Source of the DNA: JAAYZB01 sp937958685
GTDB taxonomy: Bacteria; Bacillota_I; Bacilli_A; Izemoplasmatales; Hujiaoplasmataceae
Reading direction: 5' to 3'
DNA: 64,000 bases
Assembly (NCBI GenBank): GCA_036824265.1
Contig: DAITAL010000004.1
Coordinates: 1 to 64,000, forward strand
Part shown: one piece after another, positions 17,298-24,999 of the stretch
Layout of the letters: every line of letters starts with the position of its first letter
How positions within the stretch are numbered: position 1 is the first letter of the stretch
Position numbers and translations under genes: made by a program
The notes under the pieces: model-generated
What the model saw: only the letters and a program-made list of their open reading frames with translations
What the model was told of the DNA's origin: nothing
Databases searched by the model: none

Positions 17298-18343
17298 GAT
17301 TGTTCTCCTTCGCTCACGTATCTTCTCATGAAAATGTCGTAGAGCTCCTTGGATTCCCGAAACAAATCCAAAGTCAGTTGCGCATGGCCTTTGGTATAGC
17401 CGTTGCCGATCAGCATCATCGTTTCGGAGGCGACGCCTTCGGCTCCGAGGGCGGCTTTTGCGAATGATGTCGCCATGCTGAAGAAGTAGACAACGCCCTC
17501 GTCCTTGGTCGGCAGGATCGATGACAGCTCCGTGTTGGGTACATTGACGACGTTGATCGTCACATCGACCTTGGCGCCATTGTTGGCATCCAGCACTTTG
17601 TGATAGATGTCCATTGGCTGCCTGGCGTCGCCGATGACAATTTTATCGCAGACGCCGAGGCGCTCCAGATCCGCAAGTTGGCCGATGTCGTTGATGATGG
17701 CGATCACCCTGCCGGCGGGTCCTGCGGACTTTCGGGCTTGATAGGCGCACAATAAACCGCTTTTTCCCGACGCCCCGATGATCAGGACAGCGTCCTTGGG
17801 TTTGACCAATTTGGCGACCTGCGCCGGGGCCCCGCAAACATCCAGAGCCGCCAGAACCAGCCGCGGAGGCAGATCCTCAGGTATCTTTGCGTAGATGCTG
17901 GAAGCGAACAGGATGGCCTGGCCGATGATGTCGACCTGGTCGCGGTCGGGACGGATCGCGAGGATCCGTGCGATTTTGAGCGGTGTGAGCGACAGCGACA
18001 CCAGCGAGGCGATCTCGTCGCCAACTTTGGCGTCGGTCGTGATCTCACTGCCGATTTCTCTGATCTTGCCGATGAACATGCCGCCGCTCCCGGTGACGGG
18101 GTTTTGCATCTTTCCCCGGGTGGCGACGATGTCGACAATCGCTTTTTTGATCTGCTCGGGATCATTGTTGGCGGCGGCCTTGAGCTGCGTGAATGATGCG
18201 GCGTCGATGTTCAGGGTCGCGACATCCACCAGGATTTCGTTCTCTTGGCAGACCATCGTGTTGTCAAGGACATCCGCCGCCTGCGGCAGGACCCCTTGGG
18301 GGGTGATGACGCGGTGGGTTCCATATTTGCATAATTTCGGCAT
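17294..18343 (-). CDS. kdd: L-erythro-3,5-diaminohexanoate dehydrogenase
   Basis: A 349-residue NAD-dependent dehydrogenase that oxidatively deaminates 3,5-diaminohexanoate to 5-amino-3-oxohexanoate. Family segments are CKYGTHRVITPQGVLPQAA at the N-terminus, GSGGMFIGKIREIG, DVCGAPAQVAKLVK and the nucleotide-binding loop LIIGASGKSGLLC. It sits between kce and kamA with near-zero spacing, exactly where the third pathway enzyme is expected. Confidence 0.95.
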   Translation of the reverse strand: MPKLCKYGTHRVITPQGVLPQAADVLDNTMVCQENEILVDVATLNIDAASFTQLKAAANNDPEQIKKAIVDIVATRGKMQNPVTGSGGMFIGKIREIGSEITTDAKVGDEIASLVSLSLTPLKIARILAIRPDRDQVDIIGQAILFASSIYAKIPEDLPPRLVLAALDVCGAPAQVAKLVKPKDAVLIIGASGKSGLLCAYQARKSAGPAGRVIAIINDIGQLADLERLGVCDKIVIGDARQPMDIYHKVLDANNGAKVDVTINVVNVPNTELSSILPTKDEGVVYFFSMATSFAKAALGAEGVASETMMLIGNGYTKGHAQLTLDLFRESKELYDIFMRRYVSEGEQS

Positions 18344-18345
18344 TA

Positions 18346-19167
18346 TTATCTCCCCATTCGTAAAATCGCCCGGGCTTCCGCGCTTGTGGCGATCTCGCGG
18401 CCGGCTTCTTTCGCGATCCGCACGACTTTTTCCACGAGTTCGCGGTTCGATGTTGCCAGGACACCCTTTTCCAGATAAAGGTTGTCCTCGAGGCCCACGC
18501 GGACGTGGCCGCCGTCAAGAATCGCCAATCGGGCCAGCGTGAATTCGTATTTGCCGATGCCGGCGACGCTGTAGGTCGCCGTTTCGGGAATGCTTTCTCT
18601 CATGAACCTGAAATCGCGCTCTTCGCCGCTCATGCCCCCGTTCACGCCGAGCACGAAACTGAAATGCAATGGTTCCTTGATGATACCCCTGCGGGCCAAC
18701 CGCAACGCTGTGTCGACGTGGCCTTTTTCAAAACATTCCAGTTCATAACTGATCCGGCGTTCGTTCATGAGCGTCGCAAAGTAAATGATGTCGTTTTCGG
18801 TATTGATGAAAATGTCATCGCCGCCGAAATTGAGCGTGCCGCAATCAAGCGTAGCCATTTCCGGATCGAGCAGAAGCGGCTCCGCCCGTTCATCGCGGCC
18901 CATGCCGACAGCTCCACCCGTTGATAACTGGATGATGACATCCGGCGCTTTCGCGCGGATGGCGTCGATGAAGGTTTTGTAGCGTTCCTTGCTTTGGGTC
19001 GGTGTGCCGTCGTCCCAGCGTCCATGCAAATGGATGATGCTGGCCCCGGCCAAATACGCGCCATGCGCTGCATCAGCGATTTCCTGGGCGGTGTAAGGCA
19101 CCGCCGGATTCATCGCTTTTGTGGTTTCGGCGCCGGTGATCGCGCAGGTGATGATCAGTTTGTTCAT
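18346..19167 (-). CDS. kce: 3-keto-5-aminohexanoate cleavage enzyme
   Basis: A 273-residue zinc enzyme (formerly DUF849) that condenses 5-amino-3-oxohexanoate with acetyl-CoA to give 3-aminobutyryl-CoA and acetoacetate. The zinc ligands of the family are His46 and His48 in IIHLHGRW; QLSTGGAVGM and GGHVRVGLEDNLYL are further family motifs. Start ATG at 19167 overlaps the kal stop (ATGA); a longer frame upstream is rejected because it would run through kal. Confidence 0.95.
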   Translation of the reverse strand: MNKLIITCAITGAETTKAMNPAVPYTAQEIADAAHGAYLAGASIIHLHGRWDDGTPTQSKERYKTFIDAIRAKAPDVIIQLSTGGAVGMGRDERAEPLLLDPEMATLDCGTLNFGGDDIFINTENDIIYFATLMNERRISYELECFEKGHVDTALRLARRGIIKEPLHFSFVLGVNGGMSGEERDFRFMRESIPETATYSVAGIGKYEFTLARLAILDGGHVRVGLEDNLYLEKGVLATSNRELVEKVVRIAKEAGREIATSAEARAILRMGR

Positions 19168-19547
19168 GATCGCCGTTGGCACTCCTGCGGCACGACACAC
19201 GTGCCGGTTGCGGTCGCGACCAGGATCGGCTCCGCCAGCCAGAGGGCGGCGGAAGCGGATATATCCGGTTGGGCTTGGATGTATTTATGACAGGCGAAGA
19301 CGATTTTGCGGGAAGTGTTGCCGACATGGACGATCTCGCCGGTGACCTCCAGAAAGTCGCCGGCATAGACGGGCGCGAGGAAATTGACTTCGGAGTAGGC
19401 GCGGAACAAGCCCTCGTCACCGTCGTTGCGGATTAAAAGTTCTGTAGCGACATCACCGAACAATGCCATGATTCTCGCGCCATCGACGAGGTTGCCGCCG
19501 TAGTGGGCGTCTTGTTGCGACATGCGTACTCTGATTGTGGTTTTCAT
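19164..19547 (-). CDS. kal: 3-aminobutyryl-CoA ammonia-lyase
   Basis: A 127-residue hotdog-fold protein that deaminates 3-aminobutyryl-CoA to crotonyl-CoA. The segments HYGGNLVDGARIMALFGDVATEL and FLAPVYAGDFLEV fit Kal, and the gene lies next to kce as in other lysine fermenters. Overlaps atoA and kce by 4 nt each. Confidence 0.93.
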   Translation of the reverse strand: MKTTIRVRMSQQDAHYGGNLVDGARIMALFGDVATELLIRNDGDEGLFRAYSEVNFLAPVYAGDFLEVTGEIVHVGNTSRKIVFACHKYIQAQPDISASAALWLAEPILVATATGTCVVPQECQRRS

Positions 19548-20197
19548 GATTTCATTCCTTTCATCGGGATGACATCCTTGACGATCAGTTCGGCGTCCGT
19601 CATGTTGAGGACATCTTCGATGCTGTAGTCGGGATGGACCTCCAATAGATGCAGTCCGTCAGCCTCGACGGCGATGACCGCCATCTCGGTGACGATCAGG
19701 TTGGCCTGGCGGGCTGCCGTGAGCGGCAAGGTGCAATGCTTCAGGATCTTCGGACGTCCCTTGTTCGTATGAGTCATCGCGATGATCACCTTCTTGGCGC
19801 CGACGACGAGATCCATCGCGCCGCCCATGCCCGGGACCTTTTTGCCAGGCACGATCCAGGAGGCAAGGCTTCCCTGGCTGTCGACTTCGAGGGCGCCGAG
19901 GACGGTGACGTCGATATGGCCGCCGCGAATCAAAGAGAACGAAAGCAAAGAATCGATGTATGAGCCCCCGGGAACGATCGTGGCCTTGTTGCCACCGGCG
20001 TTCACCAGCCAGGTCTCCTCATCGGTCAGCGGCCCAAGGCCGATGACGCCGTTTTCTGATTGAAAGAGGATTTTCTGCTTTGGGTCGAGATAGTCGGGTA
20101 CCAGTGTCGGGATGCCGATTCCCAAATTCACAAGGTCGCCGTCATGAAGTTCCATGGCAATCCGTTTAGCGATGATTTGTTTGTCTTCCATGATCAT
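19544..20197 (-). CDS. atoA: Butyrate-acetoacetate CoA-transferase beta subunit
   Basis: A 217-residue class I CoA-transferase B subunit. The catalytic glutamate motif SENG is at residues 47-50 (Glu48), preceded by NLGIGIPTLVPDYL; GGAMDLVVGAKKVI is another family segment. With AtoD it moves CoA from butyryl-CoA to the acetoacetate released by Kce, yielding butyrate. Translationally coupled with atoD and kal. Confidence 0.94.
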   Translation of the reverse strand: MIMEDKQIIAKRIAMELHDGDLVNLGIGIPTLVPDYLDPKQKILFQSENGVIGLGPLTDEETWLVNAGGNKATIVPGGSYIDSLLSFSLIRGGHIDVTVLGALEVDSQGSLASWIVPGKKVPGMGGAMDLVVGAKKVIIAMTHTNKGRPKILKHCTLPLTAARQANLIVTEMAVIAVEADGLHLLEVHPDYSIEDVLNMTDAELIVKDVIPMKGMKS

Positions 20198-20838
20198 TCG
20201 TCCTCCAACACGTAATCCACCAGCGGGTGGGGGGTAACGACATACTCCGGATCGATGACGGCTTCCCGCCGGAACGGTTCGACGACGACGATCTCGCTGG
20301 CCATCGCCATCAGCGGATTGAAATTGCGCATTGTCTGGTGGTACCGAAGATTGCCGTATTTGTCGACGATGGCGCCGCCGATCAACGCCATGTCGGCATA
20401 AAGCGGCTCCTCCAGCAAGTATTTCACACCCTGGACCTCCAGGATTGTTTTGCCTTCCTCGACGATCGTCTCGATGCCTGTCGGGGTCAGGATGCCGCCT
20501 AGTCCCGCGCCACCGGCGCGGATCTTCTCCGCGAGCGAGCCTTGGGGCACGAGCTCGACTTCCATCTCGCCTTCCTGCATCAGGGTGCCGACCGTTGGGT
20601 TTGTGCCGATGTGGGAGGCGATCAGTTTGCGCACTTGACGGCTCACGATCAGCTTGCCGACGCCGCGGTCTTCGAAACCGCCGTCGTTGCAGATGATGGT
20701 GAGATCCTTGATCTCGCTTTCGACGATGATGTCGATCAACCGCTCCGGACTGCCATTGGCCAGGAAACCGCCGACCATGATCGTCATGCCGTCCTTCAGT
20801 AATTCCATGAAATGCTCTTTGGTGATGATTTTCTTCAC
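20194..20838 (-). CDS. atoD: Butyrate-acetoacetate CoA-transferase alpha subunit
   Basis: A 214-residue class I CoA-transferase A subunit with the typical GMTIMVGGFLANGSPERLID N-terminus, CNDGGFEDRGVGKLI and YNP-like RNFNPLMAMA region. The start codon is GTG, overlapping the stop of the preceding gene (GTGA) and preceded by AGGAGG at 7 nt. Works with AtoA on butyryl-CoA/acetoacetate. Confidence 0.94.
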   Translation of the reverse strand: MKKIITKEHFMELLKDGMTIMVGGFLANGSPERLIDIIVESEIKDLTIICNDGGFEDRGVGKLIVSRQVRKLIASHIGTNPTVGTLMQEGEMEVELVPQGSLAEKIRAGGAGLGGILTPTGIETIVEEGKTILEVQGVKYLLEEPLYADMALIGGAIVDKYGNLRYHQTMRNFNPLMAMASEIVVVEPFRREAVIDPEYVVTPHPLVDYVLEDE

Positions 20839-21266
20839 AGTCTGACCTCCTGTTTCGGCGGCATGATTTCCGCTTCGCCGATGATTATCGTTTCACTGTG
20901 CTGATTGACCGCGAGGCAGTCGAAGATGACGCGGTTGCGTTCATCCAAACACTCCCTGACAGTCACTTTTGCGGTAATGGTGTCGCCGATATAAACCGGC
21001 TTTGTGAATTTCAAATTTTGTCTGATGTAGATGCTGCCAAGTCCTGGCAACAGCACCCCGAAAATCGTGCTGAACAGCGAGCCGACCAGCATCCCGTGGG
21101 CGATGCGCCGGCCGAAAATCGTGTTTTCGGCGTAAGCCTCATCCAAATGCGCGGGATTTCGGTCTTCAGTGATCTTTGCGAACCCTTCGACATCGCTGGC
21201 GGTGATCGTCTTGGTGAACGACTCTTCCTGGCCGATTTTCAGGTCTTTGATGGTTAAGCTTCTCAT
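20835..21266 (-). CDS. MaoC/PhaJ-like (R)-specific enoyl-CoA hydratase
   Basis: A 143-residue hotdog-fold hydratase; the hydratase-2 motif is EDRNPAH, with Asp35 and His40 as the predicted catalytic pair (the usual G before D is E here). It is the first gene behind the lysine riboswitch. A hydratase that makes 3-hydroxybutyryl-CoA from crotonyl-CoA (or the reverse) is not part of the textbook lysine pathway, so it may link the crotonyl-CoA pool to 3-hydroxyacyl-CoA metabolism. AGGAGG 7 nt before the ATG. Confidence 0.85.
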   Translation of the reverse strand: MRSLTIKDLKIGQEESFTKTITASDVEGFAKITEDRNPAHLDEAYAENTIFGRRIAHGMLVGSLFSTIFGVLLPGLGSIYIRQNLKFTKPVYIGDTITAKVTVRECLDERNRVIFDCLAVNQHSETIIIGEAEIMPPKQEVRL

Positions 21267-21283
21267 AAAATCCTCCTTGGGAA

Positions 21284-21316
21284 AGAAAAAGCCGTTATAT
21301 CATGCGATATAACAGC
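21284..21316 (-). terminator. Intrinsic terminator of the lysine riboswitch
   Basis: On the minus strand GCTGTTATAT and ATATAACGGC form a 10-bp stem (one G-U pair) with a 6-nt loop, followed by TTTTTC. The 5' arm contains CTGTT (21311-21315), the 3' strand of riboswitch helix P1, so terminator and P1 cannot coexist. Confidence 0.88.
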
Positions 21317-21471
21317 TCTCCATCGGCGATGGCAGTACGGAAGCGGTGACTTCAATACCAAGAAGACAGCTTCGGACCGAAGTCTTCTTTCGGCGACATA
21401 TACCTTCCTTTGCCGTGTCTGAGGTCCGTCTCATTCACACCGGCAAAATACCCATATGTCGCGCCTCTGTT
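21311..21471 (-). ncRNA. Lysine riboswitch (L box), predicted ON switch
   Basis: The minus-strand leader shows the L-box five-helix plan. P1 is AACAG (21467-21471) with CTGTT (21311-21315). P2 is a 9-bp pairing of GCGACATAT (21454-21462) with ATATGTCGC (21393-21401). P3 is AAGAAGAC (21382-21389) with GTCTTCTT (21360-21367). Two short hairpins, GAAG/CTTC and CCATC/GATGG, stand for P4 and P5. Conserved single-strand elements AGAGGCGCGA, GTCGCCGAA and GGAGAG next to P1 match the B. subtilis lysC element as I remember it. The P1 3' strand is also the terminator 5' arm, so ligand-stabilised P1 should prevent termination. It precedes the lysine-degrading operon. Confidence 0.9.
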
Positions 21472-21489
21472 GGAATTTTCCTGTCTCAT

Positions 21490-21518
21490 ATTATACAAGA
21501 TAATGTAAGCGTTGTCAA
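21490..21518 (-). promoter_or_regulatory. Consensus promoter of the lysine fermentation operon
   Basis: On the minus strand TTGACA (21513-21518) and TATAAT (21490-21495) are separated by exactly 17 nt: both hexamers are perfect. Transcription should start about 10 nt before riboswitch helix P1, so control must act mostly after initiation. Confidence 0.92.
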
Positions 21519-21552
21519 GATATGAAGAGTAAATAGGAAGCGCGAGTTTTTA

Positions 21553-21972
21553 CTATTTTAGCCGACGGACAAACGCCTCGGCAAGCTGGAGGATGTTCCG
21601 GTCTTTTTGGTATGTCAGTTTGTCAAGCGCCTCCTCGTAATCGAACCATTTGACATTTTGGACCTCTTCCGCCTGGGGAACGATCTTCGCGGATTTCGGC
21701 TCACACAGGAAATAGACGACTTCCTTGATAACCCAGCTTTTGGGTGAATAGGTGATGGTCTCCCGAAAGCCGGGGATGATTTTCACTTCCAGGTTCGTTT
21801 CTTCCTTAATTTCACGCGAAGCCGTGTCGACTTCCGTCTCTCCGGTTTCGACATGGCCTTTGGGAAACGACCAATGGCCGGAAAGCATGTGGACGAGAAG
21901 ATATTGTCTGATCGTGTCGAAAGACCGGAAGACAACGCCGCCACAGGACTTTTCCGCAATCAGATTCATCAT
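21553..21972 (-). CDS. NUDIX hydrolase (MutT-like)
   Basis: A 139-residue Nudix hydrolase that would cleave a nucleoside diphosphate derivative. The Nudix box runs from Gly39 to Leu61 with RE at 53-54 and EE at 57-58; the usual glycine near its end is Asn60. N-terminal CGGVVFR and the GHWSFPKGHVE segment recall bis(5'-nucleosyl)-tetraphosphatases. The start lies 1 nt after the pullulanase stop, and its AGGAGG is inside the pullulanase 3' end, so both are one transcript. Substrate unknown. Confidence 0.85.
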   Translation of the reverse strand: MMNLIAEKSCGGVVFRSFDTIRQYLLVHMLSGHWSFPKGHVETGETEVDTASREIKEETNLEVKIIPGFRETITYSPKSWVIKEVVYFLCEPKSAKIVPQAEEVQNVKWFDYEEALDKLTYQKDRNILQLAEAFVRRLK

Positions 21973-21973
21973 C

Positions 21974-24775
21974 TTACACTTTCCTCCTTCGCATATAGAT
22001 AATCAACATAACCGCTCCGCCGACCGCGACCAATCCGGATGACGTCGCGATAATGATCGCCAAGGCCGGGCTTTGGTCCGGTAATGTCGCATCTTGATAC
22101 AAGACGTAAGTCGCGTTGGGGGCCACGGTCAATCTGGCGCCACCTTCATGGGTCGATAAAGTCCCGGTTCCGGCTGCCTGCTCGTTGACAACGACGACCC
22201 AGCCGCCATTGCGAGGCAGTTTGAGTTTGACATTCGCGCTGTTGGCGTTGTGAATGACTAAAATTGTTTCATAATCGTCTTCGCTGGCATCGTTGGCGAT
22301 CGTGAAAGCGATCACTCCCGAAGTCTTCTCATAGACGAAATCGATGTTGGCGATCACGTCGGCGGCGGTGTCCATGCGGAACGAGGGATGCGCTTTTCTA
22401 AGTTCGATCAATCCTTTATAGTACTCATAAATCGCGCTTTGCGTCGCCAGCACCTTCTGATCCCAGCGGATCTGGTTGACGGCATCGACCGATTCATAGC
22501 TGTTGTGGTCGAAGCCGGTTTTCCCGACGAGAGGTTTGGAACGCATGATCTCGTCGCCGGCATGGAGGAACGCCACACCTTGGGAAGTCAACACAATTGC
22601 GTTAGCCTGCTTCATCATTGCGGGAATCAAGTCCAGTTTTCCCCTTGATTCCAGCGTCTGATGCAATTTGTCATGAAGGGTGTTGTTGTCGTGGGCGGTG
22701 ACATAGTTGATGGTTTTGTCGGGTGAGGTATGCCAAATCTTCTGGGCCGAAAGCATCGAGGGGGTAACGTCCGGATGCGCGACGCCGCCAACGATGCCGT
22801 AGCGGATCCGACTGACTTTAGCCGAAGAGAAGTCGCCTTGGATAAAGCCGCCCTCCTCGCGGGCGAACACGGATCCCTTGACGGCGTCGCGAAGATCGTC
22901 GTTGAAGGCTCCGACCGCCGGCATCTGGGCAAGGTTGGCCTTGCCGGCTTGGCTGGTGGAAGGCAGCGGTGAGGTGCCACCCATCCATGGTTCGCCATAG
23001 ACCATGATCGTCGGATCGATGGCATGCAGGGCGGTGACAACCTGATTCATCGTTTCGATGTCATGGAGCGCCATCAGGTCGAACCTGAACCCGGAGAGAT
23101 TGTATTCCGTGGCCCAAAATGTCACCGAATCGATCATGAACTTGCGCATCATCGCCCGTTCTGAAGCTGTTTCATTGCCGGTTCCCGAACCGTTGCTGAA
23201 AGCGCCTGAGGCCGTTTTGCGGTGATAGTATCCGGGAACGATCAGATTGAAAGAGGAATCGGCGGTCAGGCCGGTATGGTTGTAGACTACATCCATGTTG
23301 ACGCGGATGCCGGCCTCGGTGAAGGCCATGACCATCTGCTTCATCTCCGCAATCCTGACAAAACCGTCATAGGGATCGGAAGAATATGCGCCTTCAAGCA
23401 CGTTGAAATTCAGCGGCATATACCCCCAGTTGAAAGCGTTGTAGTCCTCGTCGTCGAGTTTTGTCTCATCGACAACGCCAAAATCATAAAAAGGCAGGAT
23501 TTGGAGATGGGTGATCCCCAAATCGACGAGATGGTCGAAACCCGTGGCGACTCCCTGATACATGGTTCCGGATTCCACAAGCCCCAGGAACCGGTTGCGG
23601 TTGGCCTCGGTTCCCATCCAGCTCGAATGGCTGGTGAGATCGCGAACATGCAGTTCATAGATGATGGCATCGGTCGTATTGACCATGTTGTCAGGACGGT
23701 CGTCATAGACGAATCCCGCTGGATTGACCTGCGAAAAGTCGACAACAAGTCCGCGGATGCCGTTGATCCCTGAGCTTTTGGCGTAGGGATCGATCGTCTC
23801 AAACGTGTTGGAGCCGTTGGTTACCGAATAAGTGTAATACGTTCCGTGGAGGTTGCCGCTTTCTTCGGCATAGAACGTCCCTTTGACATCTTTCGTCATG
23901 TTGATGGTCTTGGTCGGCAAGTCGGTCCCGCCGTGCTTGGCGGGAGTCCCGGTATCATAGAGATTCAATACCACCTGTTCGCTGACAGGCGCCCATACCC
24001 GGAAGGTGGTTTTTGTCGCGCTTGGATAGGCACCCAGGTCGTCGCCGTCATATGCGAAGGCGGCCTCGAATTCTGTAGAATCATAGACGCCGTCAAAAGT
24101 GATGGTCGCCTGATTGACGGACTCATCCCCGAAAACGCCCGTGATCACGTATTTTTTGCCAAAATCAATAGCGGTGGCAAGATCGACAATGCCCGTAAGA
24201 CCGTCGATGCTCACTGTTCCCGCCAAGATGTCGTCATCCGCCTTGACAGTGATGTTGCTCGGAACCATTTCTTCAGTGGTTGCGAAATAGACAGTATCCA
24301 GATCCCGAAAATAGGCCGTTTTGAACTTGGGGTTCTTGTCGGGGCCGTCGGGATCGTTTAGGAAAGTGCCGATGCGGGCGTCACCCTCAACCAGATAGAT
24401 ATGGAAGATGCCGTCCGCCGTTGTCGCCGGCAACGCCTGCAGGCGGTCTGCATCGATGTCTTTCTCCAGCCAGTTGCCTCTGCGGACGATGAATCCGATT
24501 TTCGTGATGTCGGGAAACTCTTCCTGGACATCGATTTTGGCTACCTTACCGCCAAAATTGTACTCGGCAGCCGTGGTGTCCTCTTCAAGTGAAACGCTGA
24601 AGCCCCCAAGGGGATCCGGTTCGCTTTGCCAAACCCAAATGTTCCAGTTGTCATAATCTCCCGCATAACGATAGTAATGGATATATATCTGATTGGTAGC
24701 GGTATCGGCGCTGATCAGTTGGAACATGGTGGTAGATAAGATGAATGTCATCAGAATCAGAATGAGTTTTTTCAT
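21974..24775 (-). CDS. pulA: Cell-surface type I pullulanase
   Basis: A 933-residue secreted GH13 pullulanase that debranches alpha-1,6 bonds. Order: signal peptide (1-23), CBM41-like starch-binding domain (NQIYIHYYRYAGDYDNWNIW onward), a CBM48-like domain (TTFRVWAPVSEQV), catalytic barrel with nucleophile region FRFDLMALHD (Asp near 564), acid YGEPWMGG (Glu near 594) and AHDNN (Asp near 695), a beta C-domain, and a C-terminal membrane helix followed by RRRK. The pullulanase signature YNWGYDP is FNWGYMP here. The C-terminal helix should anchor it outside the cell. Divergent from the maltodextrin importer. Confidence 0.93.
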   Translation of the reverse strand: MKKLILILMTFILSTTMFQLISADTATNQIYIHYYRYAGDYDNWNIWVWQSEPDPLGGFSVSLEEDTTAAEYNFGGKVAKIDVQEEFPDITKIGFIVRRGNWLEKDIDADRLQALPATTADGIFHIYLVEGDARIGTFLNDPDGPDKNPKFKTAYFRDLDTVYFATTEEMVPSNITVKADDDILAGTVSIDGLTGIVDLATAIDFGKKYVITGVFGDESVNQATITFDGVYDSTEFEAAFAYDGDDLGAYPSATKTTFRVWAPVSEQVVLNLYDTGTPAKHGGTDLPTKTINMTKDVKGTFYAEESGNLHGTYYTYSVTNGSNTFETIDPYAKSSGINGIRGLVVDFSQVNPAGFVYDDRPDNMVNTTDAIIYELHVRDLTSHSSWMGTEANRNRFLGLVESGTMYQGVATGFDHLVDLGITHLQILPFYDFGVVDETKLDDEDYNAFNWGYMPLNFNVLEGAYSSDPYDGFVRIAEMKQMVMAFTEAGIRVNMDVVYNHTGLTADSSFNLIVPGYYHRKTASGAFSNGSGTGNETASERAMMRKFMIDSVTFWATEYNLSGFRFDLMALHDIETMNQVVTALHAIDPTIMVYGEPWMGGTSPLPSTSQAGKANLAQMPAVGAFNDDLRDAVKGSVFAREEGGFIQGDFSSAKVSRIRYGIVGGVAHPDVTPSMLSAQKIWHTSPDKTINYVTAHDNNTLHDKLHQTLESRGKLDLIPAMMKQANAIVLTSQGVAFLHAGDEIMRSKPLVGKTGFDHNSYESVDAVNQIRWDQKVLATQSAIYEYYKGLIELRKAHPSFRMDTAADVIANIDFVYEKTSGVIAFTIANDASEDDYETILVIHNANSANVKLKLPRNGGWVVVVNEQAAGTGTLSTHEGGARLTVAPNATYVLYQDATLPDQSPALAIIIATSSGLVAVGGAVMLIIYMRRRKV

Positions 24776-24800
24776 GTGTGCCTCCTCTGTCTATGTGTTG

Positions 24801-24809
24801 ATTATAACA
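24801..24809 (-). promoter_or_regulatory. Extended -10 promoter of the pullulanase gene
   Basis: On the minus strand TGTTATAAT (TGn extended -10, perfect TATAAT at 24801-24806) lies 25 nt before the ATG of pulA, which also has AGGAGG. The -35 region is poor. Confidence 0.6.
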
Positions 24810-24912
24810 TAACGGAAACCTGATAAACAAGACGATGGTCAATACAAAACCAAGACAAAAAGACGATTCAAAGATGTAATCGGTAACACATTCCCAAACA
24901 AACGCCGAACCC

Positions 24913-24931
24913 GGTTACATTATTGTAAGCC
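24913..24931. promoter_or_regulatory. Candidate operator upstream of the maltodextrin operon
   Basis: An imperfect inverted repeat GGTTACA-TTAT-TGTAAGCC lies directly upstream of the -35 box of the importer promoter, in the divergent pulA/importer region. It may bind a maltose-type LacI regulator, but none is encoded nearby. Confidence 0.3.
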
Positions 24932-24932
24932 C

Positions 24933-24961
24933 TTGTATTCACCAACCCCAAATGGTAAAAT
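24933..24961 (+). promoter_or_regulatory. Promoter of the maltodextrin importer operon
   Basis: TTGTAT (24933-24938), 17 nt spacer, TAAAAT (24956-24961) preceded by TGG. About 38 nt before the ATG of the binding-protein gene. Confidence 0.7.
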
Positions 24962-24999
24962 GAAAGCGATATCAACAATAATCTTTAAGGAGAGAGAAT

